The notes under the pieces were generated by a model that worked only from the letters and a program-made list of their open reading frames with translations, searched no databases and had not been told where the DNA came from. A stretch of 8,221 nucleotides of DNA from Alphaproteobacteria bacterium (GTDB lineage Bacteria > Pseudomonadota > Alphaproteobacteria > ATCC43930 > CGMCC-115725): NCBI GenBank assembly GCA_019237175.1, contig JAFAHP010000350.1, forward strand, positions 1 to 8,221. The letters are read 5' to 3'. Both the position numbers and the translations under genes were made by a program. Of the stretch, positions 1 to 6,989 are shown piece after piece. The number at the start of each line of letters is the position of its first letter. Position 1 is the first letter of the stretch.

Positions 1-185
1 AGCGAGATTTCCGGGTAGGGTCCGAGCCCCATATCGCGGCGCTTGCCGTCAAGCTGAAACCGGAAGACCCAGGACTTGGAAGCGGTGGGGGAAACACGGA
101 GGTAAAGCCCGCCACCATCGTGCAGCACCGCCGGCCCCCTCGCCTTCAATACCTCCACCGCCGAGATTTTGCCTGTGCGCGCCAT
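1..185 (-). CDS. Tyrosine-type phage integrase, N-terminal fragment (cut by window edge)
   Basis: The minus strand from an ATG at 185 encodes 61 residues before the sequence ends at base 1. The protein begins MARTGKISAVEVLKARG, continues with LHDGGGLYLRVSP and a SKSWVFRF segment, and ends near RDMGLGPYPEIS. This pattern (LxDGxGLYLxV, then W.FRY/F, then GLG.YP) is that of the DUF4102 arm-binding domain at the N-terminus of P4/CP4-57-like tyrosine recombinases, which integrate genomic islands into the 3' ends of tRNA genes. The catalytic domain (R-H-R-Y) would lie left of the window and cannot be judged, so intactness is unknown. The gene lies about 170 bp downstream of tRNA-Ser in the same orientation, the usual layout at an island edge. 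No strong ribosome binding site is visible; the ATG was chosen because it fits the family N-terminus. Confidence 0.88.
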   Translation of the reverse strand, partial: MARTGKISAVEVLKARGPAVLHDGGGLYLRVSPTASKSWVFRFQLDGKRRDMGLGPYPEIS

Positions 186-356
186 CGCCGATCGAATCCC
201 GCTTTTTGCATCCGGGGGTTTTGTTCCCCAGTTCATTCCCCCATCGATGATGAGATAGTACGATATCGCTGGAGACAAGGGGAGACCTGACCGGAGCTTA
301 AATCGTTGGAGCGCCGAAGCTTGTGAGATAGGCTGAGACGTCCGAAAACAGGGCAG

Positions 357-446
357 TGGCGGATGGGGTGGGATTCGAACCCACGGTGGGCTCACGCCCA
401 CGCCGGTTTTCAAGACCGGTGCCTTAAACCGCTCGACCACCCATCC
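357..446 (-). tRNA. tRNA-Ser (anticodon UGA), CCA encoded
   Basis: Read on the minus strand, the acceptor arm 5' GGATGGG (446-440) pairs with CCCATCC (367-361). The discriminator is G (360), followed by an encoded CCA (359-357). The anticodon loop CTTGAAA carries UGA and is flanked by a CCGG-containing stem. A long variable arm (TGGGC, GTGA loop, GCCCA) marks a class II tRNA, and the T arm GTGGG-TTCGAAT-CCCAC is perfect. These features identify a serine tRNA decoding UCN codons. The integrase gene immediately downstream suggests that the 3' end of this tRNA served as an attachment site; the intact acceptor and T arms show that the gene still looks functional. Confidence 0.97.
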
Positions 447-907
447 CCTAGGCGTTTTCAATACATTAGAGAATTTCTCCGGTCCTCAAAATAGGCGATT
501 GCCAGCGGTTTGCTGCAAAATATCGCCGGAGCGGTTCGGACCTTCTGATTGCGTTTCGCCCGGCCCCCGAAATTGTTGTGTATAGGAAAAGCGCGCTTTC
601 GGCGCGCAATCTCGATCGCCATACGGTTCTTCGAGAAGGTCGTGCGAGAGCTTCGCCGGGTCGGCGACACCTGGCATCCTGTTACCCCTCGTCTTCCCTT
701 TCGTAATACGCCCGCGACACTCGGCGCACTCAAACTGCGGGAATATATTAGTGTCGTGCCTCGGAAGCTCCCGGCGCATTTCCTTCGCTCTTAGCGCGAC
801 CCCCGCCAAGGACGGCCCTCCTGGCGTCCTCGCAATGACTTAATCCCGACGAATTACCAAGCGAATTTACGGTCCGGGACACAGTTCGGCACTGGTCAAT
901 ACGTTCG
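447..907. other. Intergenic stretch with no supported gene
   Basis: About 460 bp between the tRNA and the end of the hsp20 transcript. Overlapping open frames exist on both strands (for example 458-733 and 486-809 on the minus strand), but their products show no recognisable domain, have biased arginine-rich compositions and lack convincing ribosome binding sites. A short imperfect hairpin is visible at 809-830 (AGGACG pairing with CGTCCT) without a T-tract. The tRNA promoter must lie just above 446 on the minus strand, but I cannot place it with confidence. Confidence 0.5.
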
Positions 908-933
908 GGCGGCGGGATCAGAACCCCGCCGCC
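908..933 (-). terminator. GC-rich hairpin after hsp20
   Basis: GGCGGCGGG (908-916) is perfectly complementary to CCCGCCGCC (925-933), giving a 9-bp stem with an 8-nt loop. It starts 14 nt beyond the stop codon of the minus-strand hsp20 gene. The position and stem strength suit a transcription terminator or a 3'-end stabiliser. There is no clear U-run after the stem on the minus strand, so intrinsic termination is plausible but not proven. Confidence 0.55.
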
Positions 934-947
934 GCAGCGACCGTGGT

Positions 948-1469
948 TCAGGTTGATTTGACCTCGATTTTTTTTGCTTGACCCTGGGCTTCTGCCGTCT
1001 TTGGCAGGGTGATCGTCAGCACCCCTTTGGAAAAGTCGGCGGCGACCTTATCGCGATCGACACTTGCCGGCAGTTCGAAGGCGCGCTGGAACGATCCGTA
1101 GGATCGCTCGGAAAAGTAATAATTCTTCTCCTTTTCTTCCTTCTCCTGGCGCTTCTCGCCCTTGAGGATCAGGCGGTCCCCGGTAACGCTCACGTCGATG
1201 TGCTCGACATCGAGACCGGGTAGCTCGGCCGTGATTTTGTAGGCCTTGTCGTCTTCACTCAAATCGATCGGCGGCGCCGAGAAGCTGAAGGTGCTCCACG
1301 GCCGTGATCCCGGCTCGATGTCAAACATGCGGCGCAGCGAAGGCAAGCCGAACCGGTCGAACAGCCGGTCCATCTCGCCGCGGAACGAGCGCCACAGATC
1401 GGGAACGGGCGTCTCCGCCGGCGCCGCTTTCTTCACTTCAACAGGTACGTCTGCCACTGCCTTCTCCAT
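948..1469 (-). CDS. Hsp20/alpha-crystallin family small heat-shock protein
   Basis: This 173-residue protein is an ATP-independent holdase that binds unfolding cytoplasmic proteins and keeps them refoldable. A variable N-terminal region contains LWRSFRGEMDRLFDRFG (about residues 25-41), typical of bacterial Hsp20. The alpha-crystallin domain spans about 66-157, with the signatures AELPGLD (81-87), ERSYGSFQRAFELP (121-134) and GVLTITLPK (149-157). A charged KxEKEEKEK stretch lies at about 106-115, and a C-terminal IEV motif (168-170) resembles the IxI/V motif used in oligomer assembly. I chose the ATG at 1469 because it gives the usual length. The frame stays open upstream to a TTG at 1553, and a GTG four codons inside has a better-spaced GGAG, so the exact start is uncertain. 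It appears monocistronic. No ROSE-like or CIRCE element was recognised upstream. Confidence 0.93.
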   Translation of the reverse strand: MEKAVADVPVEVKKAAPAETPVPDLWRSFRGEMDRLFDRFGLPSLRRMFDIEPGSRPWSTFSFSAPPIDLSEDDKAYKITAELPGLDVEHIDVSVTGDRLILKGEKRQEKEEKEKNYYFSERSYGSFQRAFELPASVDRDKVAADFSKGVLTITLPKTAEAQGQAKKIEVKST

Positions 1470-1609
1470 CCTGCGTTGCCGAGAAACGGGATCATTACCC
1501 GTCGTCACATCATCATCGCCGCCAGACCCGCATGCGACATTGATCCAGCGCAATCCGTCCGATGCCTTCAGAGATGAGCGGCCACAACCCGGTCACATCG
1601 ACGGCGGCT

Positions 1610-1846
1610 TTCGGCGGAACAACCGGGCCATTACTGATGCGGGCACTGCGCGAAGCACAGGTGACCGCGCTTGTTGGTGTGCCGCGCCTCCACGAAGCAC
1701 TGATCGCGGCCATTCGGCTGCGGGTCGACGCTCACGGCAAGGCGGTTCGGGCAGCGTGGCCGATATTGCTGAAAACGGTCATTGTTCTGGCGCAATCGAC
1801 CGGTTTTCATCTTGGCCGGCCGGTGTTCGCGAGCGCTGGTCGAAGG
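1610..1846 (+). pseudogene. Remnant of an acyl-CoA synthetase (AMP-binding family)
   Basis: About 79 residues in one plus-strand frame read TGPLLMRALREAQVTALVGV, then PRLHEALIAAIRLRVDAHGK, then a hydrophobic stretch and HLGRPVFASAGRR. As I recall the family, this matches an internal part of AMP-binding long-chain acyl-CoA synthetases, between the substrate-entry region and the conserved SGGA motif (typically 'VTALVGVPRLYEALIAAIR...LGRLLFA...'). Neither the upstream P-loop (TSGTTGxPKG) nor the downstream adenylation motifs occur nearby, so this is an isolated internal fragment that cannot be a working enzyme. The frame stays open to about 1894 but similarity fades after about 1846. It sits between hsp20 and the formaldehyde dehydrogenase gene, both on the opposite strand. 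The alternative is a chance ORF; the run of matching positions makes that less likely. Confidence 0.6.
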
Positions 1847-1932
1847 TCATTCCCGCTCAACCCGCGTGATGCAAGAGGGACCGGCTGGAGGTGATGCCGC
1901 GCTTTCCAGCGCCTCGCTGCGAACCCCGCGGA

Positions 1933-3042
1933 TCAATAGACGACAACGCTGCGGATCGACTCCCCGGCATGCATCAGGTCAAAGCCTTTGTTGATCTCGC
2001 CGAGGGGCAGCTGGTGGGTGATCAAATCGTCGATGTTGATCTTTCCATCCATGTACCAATCGACGATCTTTGGCACATCGGTGCGTCCTTTGGCGCCGCC
2101 AAACGCAGTGCCTTTCCAGACGCGGCCGGTGACAAGCTGAAACGGACGGGTCGAAATTTCCTGACCGGAGCCGGCGACGCCGATAATCACGCTCGTTCCC
2201 CAGCCCCGGTGGCAGCATTCCAGCGCCTGCCGCATGGTCCGGACATTGCCGATGCACTCAAAGCTGTAATCGGCACCGCCTTTGGTCAGGTTGACCAGAT
2301 AAGGTACGACATCGCCCTCGAGCTCGTTTGGGTTGACGAAATCCGTCATCCCGAATTTCTCAGCGAGCGCTCGGCGGCGCGGGTTGATATCGACCCCGAC
2401 AATCATGTCGGCACCGACCATGCGGCAGCCTTGAATGACGTTGAGCCCGATCCCGCCGAGACCAAAAACCACAACATTCGCCCCCGGCTCGACTTTTGCC
2501 GTGTTGATCACGGCGCCGATGCCGGTTGTCACACCGCAGCCGATGTAGCACACCTTGTCGAACGGAGCGTCCTCCCGGATTTTCGCCACCGCGATCTCAG
2601 GCAGGACGGTAAAGTTCGAGAAAGTTGATGTCCCCATATAGTGGAAGATCTTATTGCCGCCGAGCGAGAACCGGCTGGTGCCATCCGGCATTACCCCTTG
2701 GCCCTGCGTCGCCCGAATCGCCACGCAAAGATTAGTCTTGCCGGATAGGCAATATTCGCATTGGCGGCATTCGGGCGTGTAAAGCGGGATCACGTGATCA
2801 CCTTTTTTTACGCTTGTCACACCACGCCCGACATCGACGACGATTCCCGCCCCTTCATGCCCGAGGATCGCCGGGAATAGACCCTCCGGATCGGCTCCCG
2901 ACAGCGTGAACGCGTCGGTATGGCAAATCCCAGTCGCCTTGATTTCGACCAGCACCTCGCCGTCCTTGGGACCATCGAGCTGAACCGTCTCGATGGTTAA
3001 CGGCGTCCCGGCGTGGTGAGCAACAGCTGCGCGAGTCTCCAC
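1933..3042 (-). CDS. frmA: S-(hydroxymethyl)glutathione dehydrogenase / class III alcohol dehydrogenase
   Basis: A cytoplasmic zinc- and NAD-dependent dehydrogenase of 369 residues, the usual family length. It oxidises S-hydroxymethylglutathione, formed from formaldehyde and glutathione, to S-formylglutathione, and can also act as S-nitrosoglutathione reductase. Catalytic zinc ligands are visible as C40 (GICHTD), H62-E63 (GHEGAG) and C169 (GCGVTTG). The structural zinc is held by C92, C95, C98 and C106 (PECRQCEYCLSGKTNLC). The Rossmann motif GLGGIGL is at 194-200, with D218 (VGVDIN) specifying NAD. I chose the GTG at 3042, giving METRAAVAHHAG, because it matches the family N-terminus and is preceded by AGGGAGGGA a few bases upstream; a TTG at 3057 overlaps that binding site. 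The gene is also called adhC or flhA in other species. It is divergent from the cytochrome c gene, which suits a role in clearing formaldehyde made by alcohol oxidation. No formylglutathione hydrolase gene is in the window. Confidence 0.96.
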   Translation of the reverse strand: METRAAVAHHAGTPLTIETVQLDGPKDGEVLVEIKATGICHTDAFTLSGADPEGLFPAILGHEGAGIVVDVGRGVTSVKKGDHVIPLYTPECRQCEYCLSGKTNLCVAIRATQGQGVMPDGTSRFSLGGNKIFHYMGTSTFSNFTVLPEIAVAKIREDAPFDKVCYIGCGVTTGIGAVINTAKVEPGANVVVFGLGGIGLNVIQGCRMVGADMIVGVDINPRRRALAEKFGMTDFVNPNELEGDVVPYLVNLTKGGADYSFECIGNVRTMRQALECCHRGWGTSVIIGVAGSGQEISTRPFQLVTGRVWKGTAFGGAKGRTDVPKIVDWYMDGKINIDDLITHQLPLGEINKGFDLMHAGESIRSVVVY

Positions 3043-3289
3043 AGGTCCCTCCCTCAATTCACCCGAGCGACAATCTCAGACGGCTCAACACCCGGCCCGG
3101 GCGGAATGCCGCGGCAGGCTGCCGTTGCGCCACCGGGCATATTCTGGATGATGGGCGGCGGTGCGACACCCGAACTCCAGCGGCAATCGTCGCATTAGGA
3201 TGCGCGGTCGGCAAGGCTCTTGGGCCTGCGCGGCGGCTGAATGCGCCGATGGTGCCGGCTAAAGGCGAGGCGGTGAATGGGGAGGAAGA
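3043..3289. promoter_or_regulatory. Divergent promoter region between formaldehyde dehydrogenase and cytochrome c genes
   Basis: This 247-bp gap separates two divergently read genes, so it must hold at least two promoters and probably shared control sites. A small inverted repeat CGGCAG-G-CTGCCG lies at 3112-3124 and could be an operator half-site pair. I could not identify convincing -35/-10 or sigma-54 elements. Ribosome binding sites are clear at both ends: AGGGAGGGA before the GTG at 3042 on the minus strand, and GGGGAGGAAGA directly before the ATG at 3290 on the plus strand. Confidence 0.5.
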
Positions 3290-3661
3290 ATGCGATTTTG
3301 GATCTGGTCTCCTCTGTTTGCCTGCTTGATGCAGATTGGCGCCGGATCCGCCGGGGCGGCGGATATCGAAGCCGGAAAGGTGACCTTCAAAAAATGCGCG
3401 CTTTGCCACACCAACGAAAAGGGGAAGAACAAAGTTGGCCCAAGCCTGTTTGGGATTGTCGGTCGCAAATCCGCTAACCTAGATAACTACAATTATTCCG
3501 ATGCCATGAAAAAATTCGACCAGGTTTGGACGCCGCAAACTCTAGACAAGTATTTGGCCGATCCAAGGACGGTCGTGCCGGGGACGAAGATGATCTTTCC
3601 CGGTATCAAGGACGAAACGGAGCGTGAGAATTTGATCGCCTATCTCGAAACGCTGAAATAG
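3290..3661 (+). CDS. Periplasmic class I cytochrome c (c550/mitochondrial type)
   Basis: A 123-residue exported monohaem cytochrome. The N-terminus (1-24, MRFWIWSPLFACLMQ...AGAA) is a Sec signal peptide with likely cleavage before D25, leaving about 100 residues. The haem-binding CALCH motif occupies 36-40, the conserved GPSLFGIVGRK loop is at 50-60, and the axial methionine is M101 in PGTKMIFPGI. The C-terminal helix ends in ENLIAYLETLK. This is the fold of mitochondrial-type cytochromes. In a PQQ-alcohol-oxidation cluster such a protein accepts electrons from the quinoprotein and passes them toward a terminal oxidase. It is the first gene of the plus-strand cluster, with a good Shine-Dalgarno (GGGGAGGA), and 16 bp separate it from the next gene. 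ExaB/PedF cytochromes play this role in pseudomonads, but I cannot claim orthology, so no symbol is given. Confidence 0.93.
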   Translation: MRFWIWSPLFACLMQIGAGSAGAADIEAGKVTFKKCALCHTNEKGKNKVGPSLFGIVGRKSANLDNYNYSDAMKKFDQVWTPQTLDKYLADPRTVVPGTKMIFPGIKDETERENLIAYLETLK

Positions 3662-3677
3662 GCGTATCGAAGCCACG

Positions 3678-4901
3678 ATGTCTGGCCGGCGCCGCCGCCT
3701 TCCGCTCCTCATCACCGCGGTGATCGGCGTCATCGCACCGATCGCCGTGATGACGCCGCCGTTGGCTGGGGCGCGCGCCGGGGGGCAGATGGTAGAAATC
3801 GGATGGCTGTCGCAGACCCAGAAGCGAACGTTGCCGCTCACTTATCTCGACCAGCCGCCGAGCGACGAAGGGATAGCGGGGGCGCGTCTCGGGATTGCCG
3901 ACGACAACACGACCGGGCGGTTTACCGGTCAATCCTTTGAACTCGTCGAGAGCGTGGCCCCTGCAGGCGCCGACGTCAGAGCCGCCTTTGGCGAGCTTGC
4001 GGGCAAGGGTGTGAAGCTCGTCGTGACCGATCTTGATGCACCGCAGCTGTTGGCGGTTGCGGCGCTGCCCGAGGCCGCGCGCGCCACGATCTTCGACACC
4101 GCAGCACCCGATGATCAGCTGCGGGCGCGGGATTGCCGGGTCAATGTGCTGCATCTTCTGCCCAGCCGGGCGATGCTGGCGGACGCGCTCGTTCAGTATC
4201 TGGTCGTCAAGCGCTGGACCCAGCTTCTGCTTGTCGTCGGCCGTAGCGACGGCGATCGGGAATTTGGGGCAGACATCAAGCACGCCGCGACAAAATTCCG
4301 GGCAGATATCGTCGAAGAAAAGCCGTGGACCTTTACCCCGGGTGCCCGCCGCACCGATACCGGCCATTTCCAGATCCAGGCCGAAATCGCTCGGTTCACC
4401 CAGGGCATCAATTACGACATGCTCGTTGTCGCCGACGAAGAAGACGAGTTCGGCGACGACCTCTCCTACCGCACCTTCGATCCGCGACCGGTCGCCGGAA
4501 CCCAGGGCCTGGTGCCATCCGCCTGGGCCCGGCCGTTTGAGCAATGGGGCGCCACCCAGCTTCAGGACCGCTTTTTTCGCCAGGCCAAGCGCTGGATGAC
4601 CGACCGCGATTACGCCGCCTGGATGGCGACAAGAGCGATCGGCGAAGCGGCGACGCGAACGCAATCGACAGATCCGACTGTCATTTCGGCTTTTATGCGA
4701 AGCGGCCGCTTCGAGCTCGCGGCCTATAAGGGCGCCCGGCTCACTTTCCGCTCCTGGGACGGCCAGCTGCGCCAACCGGTGCTGCTCGCCGATACTCGCT
4801 CGCTCGTCTCGGTGTCGCCGCAACCTGGTTTTCTGCACCAATTCTCCGAGCTGGATACCCTCGGAGTCGACCAGCCCGAGACGAAGTGCCGACTGCAATG
4901 A
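3678..4901 (+). CDS. ABC transporter substrate-binding protein, PQQ-dependent alcohol dehydrogenase system
   Basis: A 407-residue protein starting with an arginine-rich n-region (MSGRRRRLPLL) and a hydrophobic segment (about 10-33), so it should be exported to the periplasm. The mature part (from about 35) starts with VEIGWLSQTQKRTLPLTYLD and contains GARLGIADDNTTGRFTGQSFEL, LLPSRAMLADALVQYLVVKRW and FGADIKHAATKFRADIVEEKPWTF. This fits a type I (LivJ-like) periplasmic binding fold and specifically the family described as the binding protein of PQQ-dependent alcohol dehydrogenase systems. The ligand is not known. No lipobox cysteine is seen after the signal, so it is probably soluble. It follows the cytochrome gene by 16 bp and should be cotranscribed; its own ribosome binding site is weak. 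A 462-codon antisense frame across it is a by-product of GC-rich codon use. Confidence 0.87.
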   Translation: MSGRRRRLPLLITAVIGVIAPIAVMTPPLAGARAGGQMVEIGWLSQTQKRTLPLTYLDQPPSDEGIAGARLGIADDNTTGRFTGQSFELVESVAPAGADVRAAFGELAGKGVKLVVTDLDAPQLLAVAALPEAARATIFDTAAPDDQLRARDCRVNVLHLLPSRAMLADALVQYLVVKRWTQLLLVVGRSDGDREFGADIKHAATKFRADIVEEKPWTFTPGARRTDTGHFQIQAEIARFTQGINYDMLVVADEEDEFGDDLSYRTFDPRPVAGTQGLVPSAWARPFEQWGATQLQDRFFRQAKRWMTDRDYAAWMATRAIGEAATRTQSTDPTVISAFMRSGRFELAAYKGARLTFRSWDGQLRQPVLLADTRSLVSVSPQPGFLHQFSELDTLGVDQPETKCRLQ

Positions 4902-4998
4902 TTTTTCGCCGCATCGGACAAAACACCAGACTATTTGGAGAAAAAACTCGATTGCGGCCGAGCGGAAGGATGCGGACCGCTCACGGTCAAACAAAGAT

Positions 4999-5090
4999 CG
5001 TCATGCGCGGACCAGGTCCGGGCATCCACGAGAAAGCGGCACGCGCACTGCGGGTGCTCGTGGATAGCCGGGCCAAACCCGGCCAAGACG
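4999..5090. repeat. Dispersed palindromic repeat (GTCATG...GGCATCCACG type)
   Basis: An imperfect long inverted repeat. ATCCACGAG (5024-5032) pairs perfectly with CTCGTGGAT (5057-5065). The flanks (CGTCATG..CGG..CCGGGC, and AGCCGGGCC..CCGGCC.AGACG) continue the pairing imperfectly out to 4999 and 5090. From memory, this resembles the interspersed 'cgtcatg-cccgg...catccacg' palindromes common in intergenic DNA of Hyphomicrobiales and related alphaproteobacteria. It occupies most of the gap between the binding-protein and propeller genes, and one of its frames joins the propeller ORF, giving a false N-terminal extension from 4886. Confidence 0.72.
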
Positions 5091-5131
5091 GGTTATTTGA
5101 GGGTGCATCACGGAGATTGCCGGCGATCACG

Positions 5132-6088
5132 ATGCTGTCCGCAATCGTTGGTGCCTTTCTCTCGCCATTCCCGCTCGCAGCGGCCGACACGATTTACGTC
5201 TCGAACGAAAAGGACAACACGATCACCATTGTCGACGGCGCCAAGCTCGAACCGGTCAAGACGATCCCGGTCGGACAGCGCCCACGCGGCATTTTGCTGT
5301 CGAAAGACGGGAAGTCGCTCTACATCTGCGCCAGCGACAGCGACCATATCGAGGTTCTCGATCTCGCCGCCGACAAGGTGGTGCGCACCTTGCCGAGCGG
5401 AACCGATCCTGAATTTTTCGCGCTCGATCCGACAGGAAAGCTGCTCTACGTCGCCAACGAAGACGACAACCTCGTCACGATTGTCGATGTCGTGCAGGGT
5501 ACGGTTCTGACCGAGATTCCAGTCGGGGTCGAGCCGGAAGGCATGGGCGTGAGCCCGGACGGAAAATATCTTGTCAACACCTCCGAAACGACAAACATGG
5601 CGCATCTGATCGATACAAAAGAGCGCAAGGTTGTCGCCAACATTCTTGTCGACAGCCGCCCGCGGCGCGCCGTATGGACCGCCGACGGCGCGCAATTTTG
5701 GGTGTCCGCCGAAGTCGGCGGCACCGTCAGCGTCATCGACGCCGCCAACCGTCAGATCGTCAAAAGGATCACTTTCGCGGTTCCGGGGGTGGCAACGGAA
5801 GCGATCCAACCGGTCGGGATCGCGATCACCAACGACCGCAAGCTTGCCTTTGTCGCACTGGGACCCGCCAACCGGGTGGCGATCATCGATGCGCAGTCCT
5901 ACGAAGTGCTGCGCTACCTGCTGGTCGGGCAGAGGGTGTGGAGCCTCGCGTTCAGCCCGGACCAGAGCCGGCTCTATACGACCAATGGAGTGAGCAACGA
6001 TATCTCGGTGATCGACGTCAGCGCGCAAAAGGTGGTTAAATCGATCCCCGTCGGCCAAGCGCCCTGGGGTATTGTTTCCCGGCCGTGA
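5132..6088 (+). CDS. PQQ-dependent catabolism-associated YVTN-type beta-propeller protein
   Basis: A 318-residue protein whose N-terminus (MLSAIVGAFLSPFPLAAA) is a signal peptide with likely cleavage before D19 or close by, followed directly by TIYVSNEKDNTITIVD. The rest is a series of roughly 40-residue repeats with the YVTN pattern: LYICASDSDHIEVLDL, LYVANEDDNLVTIVDV, FWVSAEVGGTVSVIDA and LYTTNGVSNDISVIDV. Each is followed by VGxxPxG-like turns, as in a seven-bladed propeller. It matches the propeller family found in PQQ-dependent alcohol catabolism clusters; its molecular role is not known, and binding or scaffolding in the periplasm is likely. I chose the ATG at 5132 because it gives a clean signal peptide. 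The frame is open back to 4886, but that stretch crosses the palindromic repeat. No good ribosome binding site precedes 5132, so an in-frame TTG at 5117 is possible. Confidence 0.9.
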   Translation: MLSAIVGAFLSPFPLAAADTIYVSNEKDNTITIVDGAKLEPVKTIPVGQRPRGILLSKDGKSLYICASDSDHIEVLDLAADKVVRTLPSGTDPEFFALDPTGKLLYVANEDDNLVTIVDVVQGTVLTEIPVGVEPEGMGVSPDGKYLVNTSETTNMAHLIDTKERKVVANILVDSRPRRAVWTADGAQFWVSAEVGGTVSVIDAANRQIVKRITFAVPGVATEAIQPVGIAITNDRKLAFVALGPANRVAIIDAQSYEVLRYLLVGQRVWSLAFSPDQSRLYTTNGVSNDISVIDVSAQKVVKSIPVGQAPWGIVSRP

Positions 6089-6121
6089 GGCTCGAGATGG
6101 CGAGTACCGCTCATGTCCTTA

Positions 6122-6202
6122 TTCGTCGCCCCGCGCAGGCGGCGGTCCCTGGGCCAGCGCCACGGCTCGGACGCTGGTTCCCGCTTTCGCGCGAATGACG
6201 AT
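6122..6202. repeat. Dispersed palindromic repeat (TCGTC...CCCGCTTTCGCG..AATGACGA type)
   Basis: From memory, this is a degenerate copy of a widespread intergenic repeat whose arms read roughly 'cgtcgcccccgcgcaggcggg' and 'cccgctttcgcgggaatgacg'. Here the central stem is CCAGCG (6154-6159) with CGCTGG (6172-6177). Two smaller hairpin-like blocks (CCGC-GCAG-GCGG and CCCGCTTTCGCGCG) flank it, and the ends CGTC (6124-6127) and GACG (6197-6200) close the structure. It fills the gap between the propeller and ATPase genes, and it contains the ATG (6195) that would otherwise be a tempting upstream start for the ATPase. Confidence 0.72.
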
Positions 6203-6248
6203 TTCCGTTGTCGGTTCGCTGCGGCCATTTTTTGGTCGGACACGTAGC

Positions 6249-6989
6249 GTGACCGTTCCCGCATTCGCTGTCGAGAAGCTCGGACATCGCTTTGGCCAGC
6301 GGCGCGCGCTGAGCGGTGTCTCGTTCTCGATCGATCCAGGCGAGTTCACGGTGCTGCTTGGGCTTAACGGCGCCGGAAAGACAACCCTCTTTTCGCTCGC
6401 GACCCGGCTCTACGCTCAGGGCGAGGGCACCATCCGCGTCTTTGGCATGGATATCCAAAGACAGCCATTGGAATGTCTGCAGCAGATGGGGGTGGTATTT
6501 CAGCAACCGACCCTCGATCTCGATCTGTCGGTCGAGCAAAACCTCTATTACCATTGTGCACTGCACGGGCTGTCGCGGCGCGAGGCGGCGCCGCGGATCG
6601 CCGTTGAGATTGAGCGCGTCGGGCTCAGCGAGCGCCGCCGGGACAAGGCCCGCCAGTTGAGCGGCGGTCAGCGGCGCCGGGTCGAGATCGCCCGCGCGCT
6701 GCTGCATCACCCGCGCCTTCTGCTGCTCGACGAACCGACGGTCGGGCTCGACATTTCGAGCCGGCAATTCTTGCTGGATCATGTCCGTCAACTCTGCCGC
6801 GAAGCGGGGCTTGCCGCACTTTGGGCCACGCATCTGATCGACGAGGCGGGTGAGGGGGCGCGGGTGATTGTTCTGCACCGGGGTGAGGTCCGTGCCGACG
6901 GCGGTGCTGCCGCAATCCTCGGGAGGACTCAGGCTCCCACGCTGCGCGCCGCGTTTGAAACCCTGGTCGAAGAGCGAGCGGCAGCATGA
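6249..6989 (+). CDS. ABC transporter ATP-binding protein, PQQ-dependent alcohol dehydrogenase system
   Basis: A 246-residue cytoplasmic ATPase subunit counted from the GTG at 6249. Walker A is GLNGAGKTT (38-46), the Q-loop glutamine is Q85 in VVFQQPTLD, the signature is LSGGQ (137-141), Walker B plus catalytic glutamate is LLLLDEPTVGLD (157-168), and the switch histidine is H195 (WATH). All nucleotide-binding elements are present, so the protein should be active. The sequence type is the exporter-like (NodI/CcmA-like) class that pairs with ABC-2 permeases, consistent with the next gene, which it overlaps by 4 nt (ATGA). The start is a judgement: the frame is open to 6072, but 6122-6202 is a palindromic repeat, and from 6249 the protein begins VTVPAFAVEKLGHRFG, close to the usual family start. 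The ribosome binding site is weak. The pedA-type genes of pseudomonads are similar, but I do not assert orthology. Confidence 0.93.
   Translation: MTVPAFAVEKLGHRFGQRRALSGVSFSIDPGEFTVLLGLNGAGKTTLFSLATRLYAQGEGTIRVFGMDIQRQPLECLQQMGVVFQQPTLDLDLSVEQNLYYHCALHGLSRREAAPRIAVEIERVGLSERRRDKARQLSGGQRRRVEIARALLHHPRLLLLDEPTVGLDISSRQFLLDHVRQLCREAGLAALWATHLIDEAGEGARVIVLHRGEVRADGGAAAILGRTQAPTLRAAFETLVEERAAA

Noticed and set aside
486..809. Overlapping small minus-strand frames (91 and 107 codons) after tRNA-Ser
   Set aside because: No domain, no convincing ribosome binding site, arginine-rich composition, and two competing frames over the same bases. I could not support either as a gene.
1891..2628. A 245-codon plus-strand open frame
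   Set aside because: It lies antisense to the formaldehyde dehydrogenase, which has all its zinc and NAD motifs. The frame is a product of GC-rich third positions.
3112..3145. Possible -35/-10 pair (TTGCGC and TATTCT) in the divergent region
   Set aside because: The spacing is only 9 bp, far from the needed 16-18 bp.
3606..4994. A 462-codon open frame on the minus strand
   Set aside because: It is the antisense shadow of the binding-protein gene, whose plus-strand product has a signal peptide and family motifs. The minus-strand product has no recognisable domain.
4999..5090. The repeat-containing region as part of a CRISPR array
   Set aside because: It is one imperfect inverted repeat, not a series of direct repeats with unique spacers, and no cas gene is nearby.
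5108..6058. A 316-codon minus-strand open frame
   Set aside because: Its Asp/Arg/Gly-rich product mirrors the propeller repeats on the other strand and has no domain of its own.
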